Assembly (NCBI GenBank): GCA_023229845.1
Contig: JALNYK010000002.1
Span: 124,001-188,000, forward strand
Direction of reading: 5' to 3'
Length of the DNA: 64,000 nucleotides
From: Gallionella sp.
GTDB taxonomy: Bacteria; Pseudomonadota; Gammaproteobacteria; Burkholderiales; Gallionellaceae
The notes beneath the pieces were generated by a model, which was given only the letters and a program-made list of their open reading frames with translations, searched no databases and was not told where the DNA came from. Position 1 is the first letter of the stretch; every line of letters starts with the position of its first letter. Below, piece after piece: positions 35,801 through 42,706 of this stretch. The position numbers were made by a program, and so were the translations under genes.

Positions 35801-36198
35801 CGATAATTCTGCTTGTTCACCCGACCGATCAGGCCGGTAATCGAACGAAATCCTCCCTTGATAAGCGAAAAAAAGCTGCGATCACTTCCCGTCTCGGACT
35901 GACCACTGAACCTGAACTGTTCGATTTTCAATTTGGTGTTGGGGCGCACAGCGATGAAACCGCCGTCCTGCATCTTGATCTGCGCCGAAGACTGTTGCGC
36001 AGAGATCAAGGTGTCGCCCTCATTAACAGCATCACCCTTTTTTGCAACACGAGCCAGTCCGACCGAACTGATAACCTGCACATTGCCGCTGACGAACTGT
36101 ACATGGCCGGCCACGGTCGCATAGGCGAACGAAGATGCCGCCATGAAACAGGCCACCGTCAATCCCAAGCTGGCGAGTAGTTTATTAAAATTTTTCAT
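29830..36198 (-). CDS. Giant FecR-domain exported repeat protein, candidate Slam cargo
   Basis: 2,122 residues. The signal peptide (MKNFNKLLASLGLTVACFMA...) ends SFAYA near residue 27. A FecR domain follows (about 28-140; GNVQVISSVG, QIKMQDGGFIAVRPNTKL, GIRGTDYEAVYVE). About 245-277 is a charged KQGDTKQDDTKKDD repeat. About 400-740 is an extreme Ala/Thr/Gln-rich region of predicted coiled-coil character. From about 850 to the end come five similar beta modules, each with a GRW-type strand (GIQFGRW, GISWGRW), GTLNSATLVANFTAQTVD-like strands and a GGAFTG or GHFYGPTANE turn. The turn resembles the barrel motif of TbpB-like, Slam-dependent proteins. It follows the Slam-like gene by 23 bp. Function unknown; surface display or secretion is inferred. 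Confidence 0.8.
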   Translation of the reverse strand: MKNFNKLLASLGLTVACFMAASSFAYATVAGHVQFVSGNVQVISSVGLARVAKKGDAVNEGDTLISAQQSSAQIKMQDGGFIAVRPNTKLKIEQFRFSGQSETGSDRSFFSLIKGGFRSITGLIGRVNKQNYRVTTPAATIGIRGTDYEAVYVEAAPVKVAAADMLMAQTDAPSPIMGGGFAAAVVNKGAIEMGTDKGKTLLQPGQGMVVSYGMNQLPVVKPLDVNLFPGAGNDEPAGQNGDKGANGEKQGDTKQGDTKQDDTKQDDTKKDDTKKKQGSSGENGQSGESNKAADNGQGGADSTSQSTAEGGAAGAATQESTAATAPQEIAPIRETSVVDAAPPSTGGIPSATTPAVSAATPATEVIQLPATTPSTTITTQPDAAGTTLNLTTNTATTRTGQTVPITQSLVATQAQAAATAAATAAQAAATAAAAVQTANNQLVVIPQVPITPATAAISVATTDVAGADAAVTSASALTLADAVTAAANAASIQTATTAAIAQANAAQTALTANGTFADSTAGSANTAVQTASTALQTANTDVQTAAGTVTAQNTALTAAQTAAATALTSANANLTTANTGLTTASTQNDAIAAVQSATPTLVTAAQTAVTNAQSAAANAQLAADEAVIFQAAGDLANAQAQLLIAQQQQAIAEQQLALAQTAQTSAASQLASAQAAAAAAQTAVDAASLAAANAALDAATASTEAVAAQTAASSAAAAYAQTDPAVISPAPSAASLVQTNSATIVANAPIAAYNNPAVVTTDRFIGIMSTVQPDTVGGSGYIEGYGPGAGFTSVGAANTSFVLDGAGNLVESRHAWYEETAASTATPQVVVVDANVKRTGGTAMEAFKMADNSIYAGRWVGGTITVSDNVVGIPPIPTFTRNLGATSEHWAILLAPPAGYVQTLGGVATYNKVAATSPTDALGTAGVLNSATLTANFTSQLVDAALNLTIAGKTLDVVAAGMAINQSFFSTGTQVTATCTGCAGTYFANVGGGFAGDAAASVGLNYTLWTGAAPGATTGATDLIQGMVAFSAATTPAAVQAQPFAQTDVSFELSTGSGYASMSFGGNGMTAAANVAPTAATPSFGWSEGCTGCGSYAVTLPGATGAVNGNAASFATTGIQFGRWADVPTLSQTSASIAFGPGKNYGYGPESWAFAPEGYLDTPTTLSAATGGTAVGVFSYALNGAPAPKDSSGAAGTLNSLSLTADFTAQTVTAALSVSLGATTWNAGSAFPMGIGAFNGASAGFGGNLTVTSSNASVSTYGYLSGAFTGQNYAGAIVEYQIQEWPQAGGATTANLTGVAALTRNGVAGNATVANGATPATGKFVVAEAGSYGIWQQTVDTATTTGGVLTSFGYNAGAGNTSTTTINCVTCAGQAAADAATGIQFGAWDEGTRAYSYTTPFGGQFHWIQGPGLDPIYLPEVLLGSMSYALDGGTAPTNQYGQAGALSSASLTVNFTNQTVDIALGLTGVNGHNWSATAAGVPLSWSNYSKNAFWATTGTGVANVLSVTMDAATPGATTGTGSLSGQLTGSGLDGALFQYQLSASMAMPTVPSSFTSADMVAVRAPSVTVTGPVVTGGTVSVAFPAGDPNATLAVQPATALSLTLANGQPLAAALSGGITASVASLTADQSKTGAYFGMAASGETFSMDTYGSSYSAKYSNFGEWRLLPTPAGLAPATATGPFSSGEFAGGMLMTPSTSMPVSNFAVNGYYYGAMVGGAQNSATNTPYTLLGGVSLFANFTTGALSGTATGIQVVDRTTGGAVGYFNDLSLAATIATNAFSGAVTAGAAPAGLTASPVNVAAGTLGSTSGHFYGPTANELTGIWQLASGTIQASGAFGAGNGTSNTAPLEMVNGTVALVASAPADTATAYRLVGMSGFNSVSVTSSGMVDGAYNNATRVTEVAGGVTAFDTGFNANGMTDTGSSRLSIGTATQTGLGTDPTTGISWGRWVGGSVDVTDRATGAVTPTALGSASLHWIATPTMTAPVALPVSGVYNYVLGGGTAPTDNLGAIGTLNSATLVANFTAQTVDVGVNVGINSMTLTASGTAIPIQQRSMFSANTFVVGGGALSASCTGAGCSGTTQADIGGAFTGAAGAGAAMIYGFTNGASVVSGAAAFQKGAAIP

Positions 36199-36221
36199 GA
36201 CGACACCTCTTGCAAAAATGA

Positions 36222-37772
36222 TTATCTGAAGTCACGGCGTATGGTCAACGAGACATCCGTGCGATCAAAACCGAAAATTGCAGCATTGGATGTTTTTCTG
36301 GACAATGCCATTTGGGGCTTGATTGACCAAAATTTATCCAGACGCCAATTCCCGCCGATCGTCAGATCATATTGGTGTTCACTGCGCCTATCGTTGTTAA
36401 TGGTCAAATTACTTGCCTTTTCATAGACCGAATGCATCCAGCCTATGCTCGCGTAGGCATCCGCCTGATCCGTGATCACGGCCTGACCGCCGATGCGCAC
36501 GCCATCAAAACGCTTTTCCCCATCAGGCGGTTGAGTCACATTTAGCGGGGTTGCGACCATTTCCTTGCCGGAGAATACACTGGCAAACAGAGCCTGTTTC
36601 CCATCGTCCAACATATGCAACCAACCGAGTCCGACTATCATCTGGTCAATATCGCCAGATGTACGCGCATCGGTAGTTAGCGATGTCGAAGGGGAGCCTG
36701 TCGCACGATACTGTCCATACTGGGCAAAAGCGTTCGTCTGATTGGCTGGGCTGAAGGTATGTTGCCACTCGGTGCTTAATCCCAACGCATCGCGCCGCAT
36801 CGAATTTGCGGAATAGGACTGCCCGCCGGTCAATGACAACTTAAGAACATTTTGCTCTGTTCCATACATAACGCCGGCTCGACCATCCACACCGGCGGAA
36901 TCAAACTGGGTCAACGCCATATTCGACCGCTTGCGCATATCCACTCCGGCGTATGCTCCCCAATTGGCATTCAAGCTGTGACTGACCTCACCACCGGCAG
37001 CAAACCCACCATAACTATCGGGACTCTTTCTTGAGTCCTGCACCAGCGTATACGTAAGCAATCCCAATTTAACCTGGGTTTCATTCGTCGCACTGTTGGC
37101 ATTGCTATCGTGCCCAACCACACCTTCGGCATAAGCGCTGATGCGGGTCAGCTTGGCCTGTTCAAACGCCGCGATCGCATCAAGATATTGTTGAATCCTA
37201 GCGCGCGCACCCTCGGGAGGATTCTGCCCCATCACATGCTCGAACTCGGTCTTGGCGCGCGGCAGGTCGCCCAACTGGTAATAGGCCCGCGCCATGTCCA
37301 GGCGGGCACCGGCGAAGTTGGGATCGACCGCCAGCACCCGCTCCAGGGCCAGTGTCGCCTTGTCCGGCTTGCCGCTGTCCAGCGCGGCGATGCCCAGCAG
37401 ATAATCGAAACGCACCTCGCCGGAACGCTCGAATTCGAACGGCTCCAGCAACGTATAGGCCTCGTCCGGCTTGCCGGCCTTCAGCAGTTCGTCGGCATCG
37501 CGCAAGGGCTTCTCGCGAGCCTCGATTTCGGCCAGTCGCCTGGCTTCCGCCTCGGCGCGCTGACTGGCCTCCAGTTCTGCCTTCGCACGCAATGCCGCTT
37601 CGCGCCTGGCTTGTTGCGCCGCATTCTCGTCGGGCTGAACAACCTTGGGGGCTGCAGCCCTGGATTTTTTGGTCGAAACCTTGCCGCCACTGGCCGGTTC
37701 CTGCGCATAAACCGCCCCAGCCCCCAGCATCAATCCGACAGAAATCCAGCCCGCAAAACGCACCAATTTCAT
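36222..37772 (-). CDS. Slam-like outer-membrane protein (TPR plus beta-barrel)
   Basis: 516 residues. The signal peptide is MKLVRFAGWISVGLMLGAGA... ending VYAQ. A Lys/Ala/Glu-rich linker (about 30-90) leads to two or three TPR repeats (about 95-205; FDYLLGIAALDSGKPDKATL, ARLDMARAYYQLGDLPRAK). The C-terminal 300 residues are amphipathic strands beginning AYAEGVVGHDSNAN and ending DVSLTIRRDFR, typical of an outer-membrane barrel. TPR followed by a DUF560-type barrel is the architecture of Slam, the surface lipoprotein assembly modulator of type XI secretion. A generic TPR-porin is the alternative. It is first in an operon with the giant FecR protein. Confidence 0.7.
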   Translation of the reverse strand: MKLVRFAGWISVGLMLGAGAVYAQEPASGGKVSTKKSRAAAPKVVQPDENAAQQARREAALRAKAELEASQRAEAEARRLAEIEAREKPLRDADELLKAGKPDEAYTLLEPFEFERSGEVRFDYLLGIAALDSGKPDKATLALERVLAVDPNFAGARLDMARAYYQLGDLPRAKTEFEHVMGQNPPEGARARIQQYLDAIAAFEQAKLTRISAYAEGVVGHDSNANSATNETQVKLGLLTYTLVQDSRKSPDSYGGFAAGGEVSHSLNANWGAYAGVDMRKRSNMALTQFDSAGVDGRAGVMYGTEQNVLKLSLTGGQSYSANSMRRDALGLSTEWQHTFSPANQTNAFAQYGQYRATGSPSTSLTTDARTSGDIDQMIVGLGWLHMLDDGKQALFASVFSGKEMVATPLNVTQPPDGEKRFDGVRIGGQAVITDQADAYASIGWMHSVYEKASNLTINNDRRSEHQYDLTIGGNWRLDKFWSIKPQMALSRKTSNAAIFGFDRTDVSLTIRRDFR

Positions 37773-37844
37773 GACCCTGACTCCCTTAATGGTTATGTGG
37801 ACAAATACTACGCTTCGGCAGCTGATCGGACAATAGCCAGAGCC

Positions 37845-38519
37845 CTACATCAGGCCACGTTCCGCAAACGACAGCGCCTGTCCGCCCCCGACGACGAAGT
37901 GATCCAGTACGCGCACGTCAACCAGCCCGAGCGCCTGCTTGAGCGCGTCGGTCAGCAGGCGGTCGGACTGGCTGGGTTCGGCGACGCCCGATGGGTGGTT
38001 GTGCGCGAGGATGACCGCGGCGGCATTGTGCGACAACGCCCGTTTGACCACCTCGCGCGGATAGACGCTGGTCTGCCCCAGCGTGCCGTGAAACAACTCC
38101 TCGAAGGCGAGCACGCGATGCTGGGTATCGAGAAACAACACCAGAAATACCTCCTGTTGCCGCGCGCCGAGCAGCAGTTGCAGGTAATCGCGCACCGCAT
38201 GCGGCGAGCCGAGCGCATCGCCGCGCTGCAGCTCCTCCTGCAACGCACGCCGCGACATCTCCAGCACCGCCTGCAATTGCACATACTTCGCCTGCCCCAT
38301 GCCGTGGATCGCGCAGAACTCGTCCTCGAGAGCGGCGAACAGCCGGGTCAGACTGCCGAATTGCTGCAACAACTCGCGCGCCAGATCGACCGCACTCTTG
38401 CCGACCACGCCGGTGCGCAGGAAGATTGCCAGCAACTCGGCATCTGACAACGAGGATGCGCCGCGTTGAAGAAGCTTCTCTCGGGGGCGTTCGCCTGCAG
38501 GCCAATCGGTAATTGCCAT
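37845..38519 (-). CDS. radC: RadC/JAB-domain protein
   Basis: 224 residues from ATG 38517-38519, with GGAGG six bases upstream. An N-terminal helix-hairpin-helix region (about 15-80; RGASSLSDAELLAIFLRTG, GMGQAKYVQLQAVLE) precedes the JAB/MPN domain with the zinc motif HNHPSG (about 173-178) and downstream D. Despite the name, a direct role in DNA repair is doubtful and the true function is unknown. It diverges from coaBC. Confidence 0.95.
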   Translation of the reverse strand: MAITDWPAGERPREKLLQRGASSLSDAELLAIFLRTGVVGKSAVDLARELLQQFGSLTRLFAALEDEFCAIHGMGQAKYVQLQAVLEMSRRALQEELQRGDALGSPHAVRDYLQLLLGARQQEVFLVLFLDTQHRVLAFEELFHGTLGQTSVYPREVVKRALSHNAAAVILAHNHPSGVAEPSQSDRLLTDALKQALGLVDVRVLDHFVVGGGQALSFAERGLM

Positions 38520-38601
38520 GTTTCGCCTCCTGTCGTTTGAGGGAACGAGCGTGAAACCGGAATCCAGCGGGATGTGATTTTCTTGTAAGATGCGCGACAT
38601 T

Positions 38602-39810
38602 ATGGAACAAGCTCAAGCAAAACGCATCCTGCCCGGGAAACGCATCATTCTGGGCATCACCGGCGGTATCGCGGCCTACAAGGCGGCGGAGTTGGTGCGT
38701 CTGCTAGTCAAGCAGGACTTCGCGGTGCAGGTGGCGATGACCGAAGCGGCGACGCAGTTCATCACGCCGACGACGATGCAGGCGCTGTCCGGCCAGCCGG
38801 TGCTGCTGAACCAGTGGCAGGACGAAGCCGGCATGACGCACATCCATTCCAGTCGCGCGGCGGATGCGATCGTGATCGCGCCCGCCACGGCAGACTTCAT
38901 CGCCAAGCTGGCGCACGGCATGGCCGACGACCTGCTTTCCACGCTGTGCTTGGCGCGCGATTGCCCGTTACTGGTCGCGCCGGCGATGAACAAACAGATG
39001 TGGAGCAATCCAGCCACGCAACGCAACATACAGCAACTCGTCGCCGACGGCGTGTCAGTGCTCGGACCGGCCTGCGGCATGCAGGCCTGCGGCGAGGAAG
39101 GCATGGGCCGCATGCTGGAACCATCCGAATTGGCCGACGAGATCGTTGCCGGCTTTCAGCCCAAGCTATTGGTCGGCGTGAAGCTGCTGATGACCGCAGG
39201 GCCGACCTACGAGGCGATAGACGCGGTGCGCGGCATCACCAACCGCAGCTCCGGCAAGATGGGCTACGCGATCGCGCAAGCCGCGCGCGAGATGGGTGCA
39301 AGGGTGACGCTGGTGTCCGGCCCGGTCGCGCTGTCCGCCCCTGTCGGAGTGGAACGCATCTCCGTCGGCAGTGCGCAGGAGATGTACGATGCGGTGAACC
39401 GACGCGCGGGCGATGCGGACATCTTCATCGGCGTCGCGGCGGTCGCAGATTACCGTGTCGCCCATCCCTCCGAACAGAAGATCAAGAAATCCGCAGCACC
39501 AATGACGCTGGAACTGGTTGCCAACCCGGACATCCTCGCCGATATCGCCAGCCTGCCGAATCCGCCGTTCTGCGTCGGCTTTGCCGCCGAGAGCGAGCGG
39601 CTCGCCGAATACGCCGAACAGAAACGCCGCGCGAAGAAGCTGCCGCTGCTGGTGGGCAACCTCGCGCAACAGGCAATAGGCAGCGACGAAAACGAACTGA
39701 TACTGTTCGACGACGACGGCAGCCACCCGCTGCCGCGCGCGGACAAACTCACGCTGGCACGGCTATTGATGCACCACATTGCACAACGATACGAAGGAGC
39801 GCACAAATGA
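38602..39810 (+). CDS. coaBC: Bifunctional phosphopantothenoylcysteine decarboxylase/synthetase CoaBC
   Basis: 402 residues from ATG 38602; the ATG at 38590 overlaps a -10-like TAAGAT (38586-38591), so the later start is preferred. Two steps of coenzyme A synthesis are combined. The N-terminal flavin domain has GITGGIAAYKAAELVR, the active His in HIHSSRAADAIVIAPAT and APAMNKQMW. The C-terminal synthetase has TAGPTYEAIDAVRGITNRSS and KIKKSAAPM. dut overlaps the stop. Confidence 0.97.
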   Translation: MEQAQAKRILPGKRIILGITGGIAAYKAAELVRLLVKQDFAVQVAMTEAATQFITPTTMQALSGQPVLLNQWQDEAGMTHIHSSRAADAIVIAPATADFIAKLAHGMADDLLSTLCLARDCPLLVAPAMNKQMWSNPATQRNIQQLVADGVSVLGPACGMQACGEEGMGRMLEPSELADEIVAGFQPKLLVGVKLLMTAGPTYEAIDAVRGITNRSSGKMGYAIAQAAREMGARVTLVSGPVALSAPVGVERISVGSAQEMYDAVNRRAGDADIFIGVAAVADYRVAHPSEQKIKKSAAPMTLELVANPDILADIASLPNPPFCVGFAAESERLAEYAEQKRRAKKLPLLVGNLAQQAIGSDENELILFDDDGSHPLPRADKLTLARLLMHHIAQRYEGAHK

Positions 39811-40262
39811 AGCACATCTCGGTGGACGTAAAGATACTCGATCCTCGCCTGCATGAGAACATGCCAGGCTACGCGACCGGCGGCTCGGCGGGGATAGACC
39901 TGCGCGCCTGCATCGACCAGAACCTCGTGATCCAGCCCAAGCAGTGCGAACTGATTCCCAGCGGCATCGCTCTGCATCTGGCCGATCCCGGTTATGCCGC
40001 GATGATCCTGCCTCGCTCAGGTCTCGGCCACAAACACGGCATCGTGCTCGGCAATCTGGTCGGGCTGATCGACTCGGACTATCAGGGACAGATCTTCGTG
40101 TCGCTGTGGAACCGCAGCCAGCTCCCGTTCACACTGATGCCGATGGAGCGCATGGCGCAACTGGTGATCGTGCCGGTGATGCAAGCCAAATTCAATATCG
40201 TCGAGGAATTCCCGCTGAGCGAACGCGGTAGCGGCGGATTCGGCAGCACCGGCAAACATTGA
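39807..40262 (+). CDS. dut: Deoxyuridine 5'-triphosphate nucleotidohydrolase
   Basis: 151-residue trimeric dUTPase that removes dUTP and makes dUMP for thymidylate. Motifs are in order: AGIDLRAC (about 27-34), PRSGLGHKHGI (about 70-80), GLIDSDYQGQ (about 87-96), and the C-terminal arm RGSGGFGSTGKH. The ATG overlaps the coaBC stop by four bases after GGAG; the coaBC-dut order is common. Confidence 0.98.
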   Translation: MKHISVDVKILDPRLHENMPGYATGGSAGIDLRACIDQNLVIQPKQCELIPSGIALHLADPGYAAMILPRSGLGHKHGIVLGNLVGLIDSDYQGQIFVSLWNRSQLPFTLMPMERMAQLVIVPVMQAKFNIVEEFPLSERGSGGFGSTGKH

Positions 40263-40266
40263 CATC

Positions 40267-40328
40267 GTAGGGGCGCGGCGCACCGTGCCCCTACGGACAT
40301 AAAAAAGCCCGCCGGAGCGGGCTTTTTT
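40267..40328. terminator. Short palindrome and bidirectional terminator after dut
   Basis: A repeat with arms GTAGGGGC (40267-40274) and GCCCCTAC (40287-40294) precedes a classic terminator: AAAAAAGCCCGC (40301-40312), loop CGGA, GCGGGCTTTTTT (40317-40328). It separates dut from the converging lipoprotein gene. Confidence 0.9.
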
Positions 40329-40347
40329 CATATGCATATCGCAAACA

Positions 40348-41388
40348 TCAACGCTCGAGATTCAGTTCCATCTCGGTGTTGTCGCCTTTGCGTACCGACA
40401 CCTTCTCGGTAACCATCTTGTAGCCTTCGAGCTTGACGCTGATTGCATGTACACCCGGCTCCATTTCCAGACGCAACGGCGACAACCCATAGTACACACC
40501 GTCCAGATACACCTTGGCGCGCGATGGGTTGGTGTTCACCAGCAACAGCCCAGCTGTGGCGCTGGCCTGAGGCACATAGGCCGACTGCGGCACAGCACTA
40601 CCCGGCTGTGCGCCATATGCCGGCATAGGCGCAGTAGGCATAGCCGCCGGCGCCGGCTTGGCGGCAGTGGGTGCGACATACACCGTCACACCGGGGATGC
40701 GCTTGGTTCCCGCAGTCAGGTTAAACAACTCCGGTTTCGCAGCGACCAGCGATGCACTAACCGCTTCGACCGTCTTGTTGCTGGCAATCTTCAACTCTCT
40801 GTTGAAATAGGCAAGCACATCGTCCTTGTTGTTGCCGGAAACCCCGGCATAACGGTCGTACTTTTCCGTTACCAACCCCGACCACATCACCTCGCCAGTG
40901 CTTACATCCTTCACAGTAGTCTCAATGGCGATGCTGATTTCATCGCGATTCTTGATGTTCAGTGTCAATTCCTTGATCACGCCAGACACCTCGAACAGGG
41001 CATTGGCAGCAGCCCCCCCCTCCAGCACCTGGAAGCCCTCCGCATCGAAACGCTTCTTGATTGCCGTCGCAACGACACTGGCGACATCCTGATCGAGCAA
41101 CAACTGATTACCGTCTATCCCTCGCACCCGTGCATCGATCGCTCCCAACAAACGCGGATTACCCACCTTGCGCTGGTCCACATATTTGCCGACGCGCAAC
41201 GTCGCGGCATATTTCAGCTCAGGACCGGAACTGACAGCTCCGGCATTCTTTTTGTCGTCGGCAGTGCTAAGGGTGCTATCCCCACCGAGCCAACCGCCCA
41301 CCTGTTTCTTCGCTTCATTGACGGAGGAACATCCGGCAACAACAAACAACAGCACGGCCAGCGCAACGCGCCGCGATAATGAATTCAT
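40348..41388 (-). CDS. Lipoprotein with YajG-like region and PEGA domain
   Basis: 346 residues. The lipobox VAGC lies at about 17-20 (MNSLSRRVALAVLLFVVAGC). Residues about 60-210 resemble the YajG-type lipoprotein family (LRVGKYVDQRKVG, VATAIKKRFDAEGFQVLEGG, VSGVIKELTLNIKN). A Pro/Ala-rich linker (about 235-280) leads to a PEGA beta domain (about 283-345; LLLVNTNPSRAKVYLDGVYY, PGVHAISVKLEGYK). PEGA domains often bind surface polysaccharide or peptidoglycan. It lies before a CBS-domain gene on the same strand. Function unknown. Confidence 0.8.
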   Translation of the reverse strand: MNSLSRRVALAVLLFVVAGCSSVNEAKKQVGGWLGGDSTLSTADDKKNAGAVSSGPELKYAATLRVGKYVDQRKVGNPRLLGAIDARVRGIDGNQLLLDQDVASVVATAIKKRFDAEGFQVLEGGAAANALFEVSGVIKELTLNIKNRDEISIAIETTVKDVSTGEVMWSGLVTEKYDRYAGVSGNNKDDVLAYFNRELKIASNKTVEAVSASLVAAKPELFNLTAGTKRIPGVTVYVAPTAAKPAPAAMPTAPMPAYGAQPGSAVPQSAYVPQASATAGLLLVNTNPSRAKVYLDGVYYGLSPLRLEMEPGVHAISVKLEGYKMVTEKVSVRKGDNTEMELNLER

Positions 41389-41415
41389 GGAATTTACCTC
41401 AGGATTGCAAATACA

Positions 41416-42012
41416 TTAACCACGCGCAATCACTGCCTCAATTTCGGCAAAAGTGCGCGCAGATTCGAAACTCTGCACTTGTGCGCCCAACTGACGGGCG
41501 ATCTGGGTGATAGAGAACAGGCCGCACAGCGATTGCTTGCCGTCCGCGCCTTCTGCGACGACCAGCGCATGTTGCCGGTTGGATTTTTTCAGGGTGGCGA
41601 CGATCTCCCCGACCTTGGCTTTGCACACATTTTCGATCTTCAGCGCTTCCAGTTCACGCTGTGTAGACATGATGTCGCGCACCATGATGTCGGCATGAGT
41701 TCCGCCCATGCTCTGCAGGAAACGCATCGGTTTTTCCCCCAATACATCGGTCGCCGTCAACAACCCCGCCACCTGATCGTTATCGTCCAGCACCAGCAAC
41801 ATCCGCACGCCATAGCGAATCATCTTGGCATTGGCCTTCTCCATTGAAGTCTTGGCGCGCACGCTCACCATCGACACCTTACTCAAATCGGTCATGACGT
41901 CTGTCGCCAAATCGCTCAACTTGACATGCTCAGGAAGAGATTGAACCGGACGCACAAAAGTCGAGCCGGTCTTCAAGGGAAAAGTTTGCAGCGAGTTGTA
42001 TTCTCTAGTCAT
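41416..42012 (-). CDS. CBS-domain pair protein
   Basis: 198-residue cytoplasmic protein made mostly of two CBS motifs: about 45-100 (SVRAKTSMEKANAKMIRYG, LLVLDDNDQVAGLLTATDVLG) and about 115-185 (MVRDIMSTQRELEALKIENV, GLFSITQIARQLG). CBS pairs bind adenosine nucleotides and regulate partner proteins. The partner is not obvious; the PEGA lipoprotein lies 27 bp downstream and may be co-transcribed. Confidence 0.88.
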   Translation of the reverse strand: MTREYNSLQTFPLKTGSTFVRPVQSLPEHVKLSDLATDVMTDLSKVSMVSVRAKTSMEKANAKMIRYGVRMLLVLDDNDQVAGLLTATDVLGEKPMRFLQSMGGTHADIMVRDIMSTQRELEALKIENVCKAKVGEIVATLKKSNRQHALVVAEGADGKQSLCGLFSITQIARQLGAQVQSFESARTFAEIEAVIARG

Positions 42013-42050
42013 TATTACACTCCCAATAATTTACAGTCAGCCAACGAAAT

Positions 42051-42563
42051 TTACTTGTGCGCCTGCTGCAGATGGACAGCCCCATGCCTGGGACCAGGCA
42101 GGTAGCGGGCCAACTCGTTGAGCGCCATCGTATACACCTCACGCTTGAATTCGATCACCGCGTTGATGTCCAGCCAGTACTCGTTCCAGCGCCAGGCATC
42201 GAACTCGGGATGCTCGGTGGCGCGCAAACAGACATCACAATCACGTCCGACCAGGCGCAACAGGAACCAGATCTGCTTCTGCCCACGATAGCCGCCCCGC
42301 GACTCTCGCTTGTTCCAGTTCTGCGGAACCTCATAACGCATCCAATCGCGGGTGCGCCCGAGTATTCTCACATGCTCCGGCAATAGCCCGACTTCCTCGT
42401 GCAACTCGCGATACATCGCCTGCTCCGGATTCTCGCCGTGCTGTATGCCGCCTTGCGGAAACTGCCACGCGTGCTGCCGCACCCGCTTGCCCCAGAACAC
42501 CTGATTCCTGTCATTCGTGATAATGATGCCGACATTCGGGCGGTAGCCGTCTCGGTCTATCAT
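42051..42563 (-). CDS. rppH: RNA pyrophosphohydrolase RppH
   Basis: 170-residue Nudix enzyme that removes pyrophosphate from 5'-triphosphate mRNA ends and so starts decay. It begins MIDRDGYRPNVGIIITNDRN. WQFPQGGIQHGENPEQAMYR followed by ELHEEVGL is the Nudix box (about 35-62). The C-terminal RPNV/YWxPxxxVIxFK-type segment reads EYWLDINAVIEFKREVY. It diverges from proS. Confidence 0.97.
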   Translation of the reverse strand: MIDRDGYRPNVGIIITNDRNQVFWGKRVRQHAWQFPQGGIQHGENPEQAMYRELHEEVGLLPEHVRILGRTRDWMRYEVPQNWNKRESRGGYRGQKQIWFLLRLVGRDCDVCLRATEHPEFDAWRWNEYWLDINAVIEFKREVYTMALNELARYLPGPRHGAVHLQQAHK

Positions 42564-42706
42564 TTGCTGCTCTATCCGGTTAATTTCAATGGCCGGATTC
42601 TTTCACATTTCCATCTCATTTGAAAGCAAATCAGCCTTCGCCGTACCGGATGGGGCGCATTCGCTGTAAAATCGCGCCCTCACTTTTTTGTCCGGATCGT
42701 AACATC

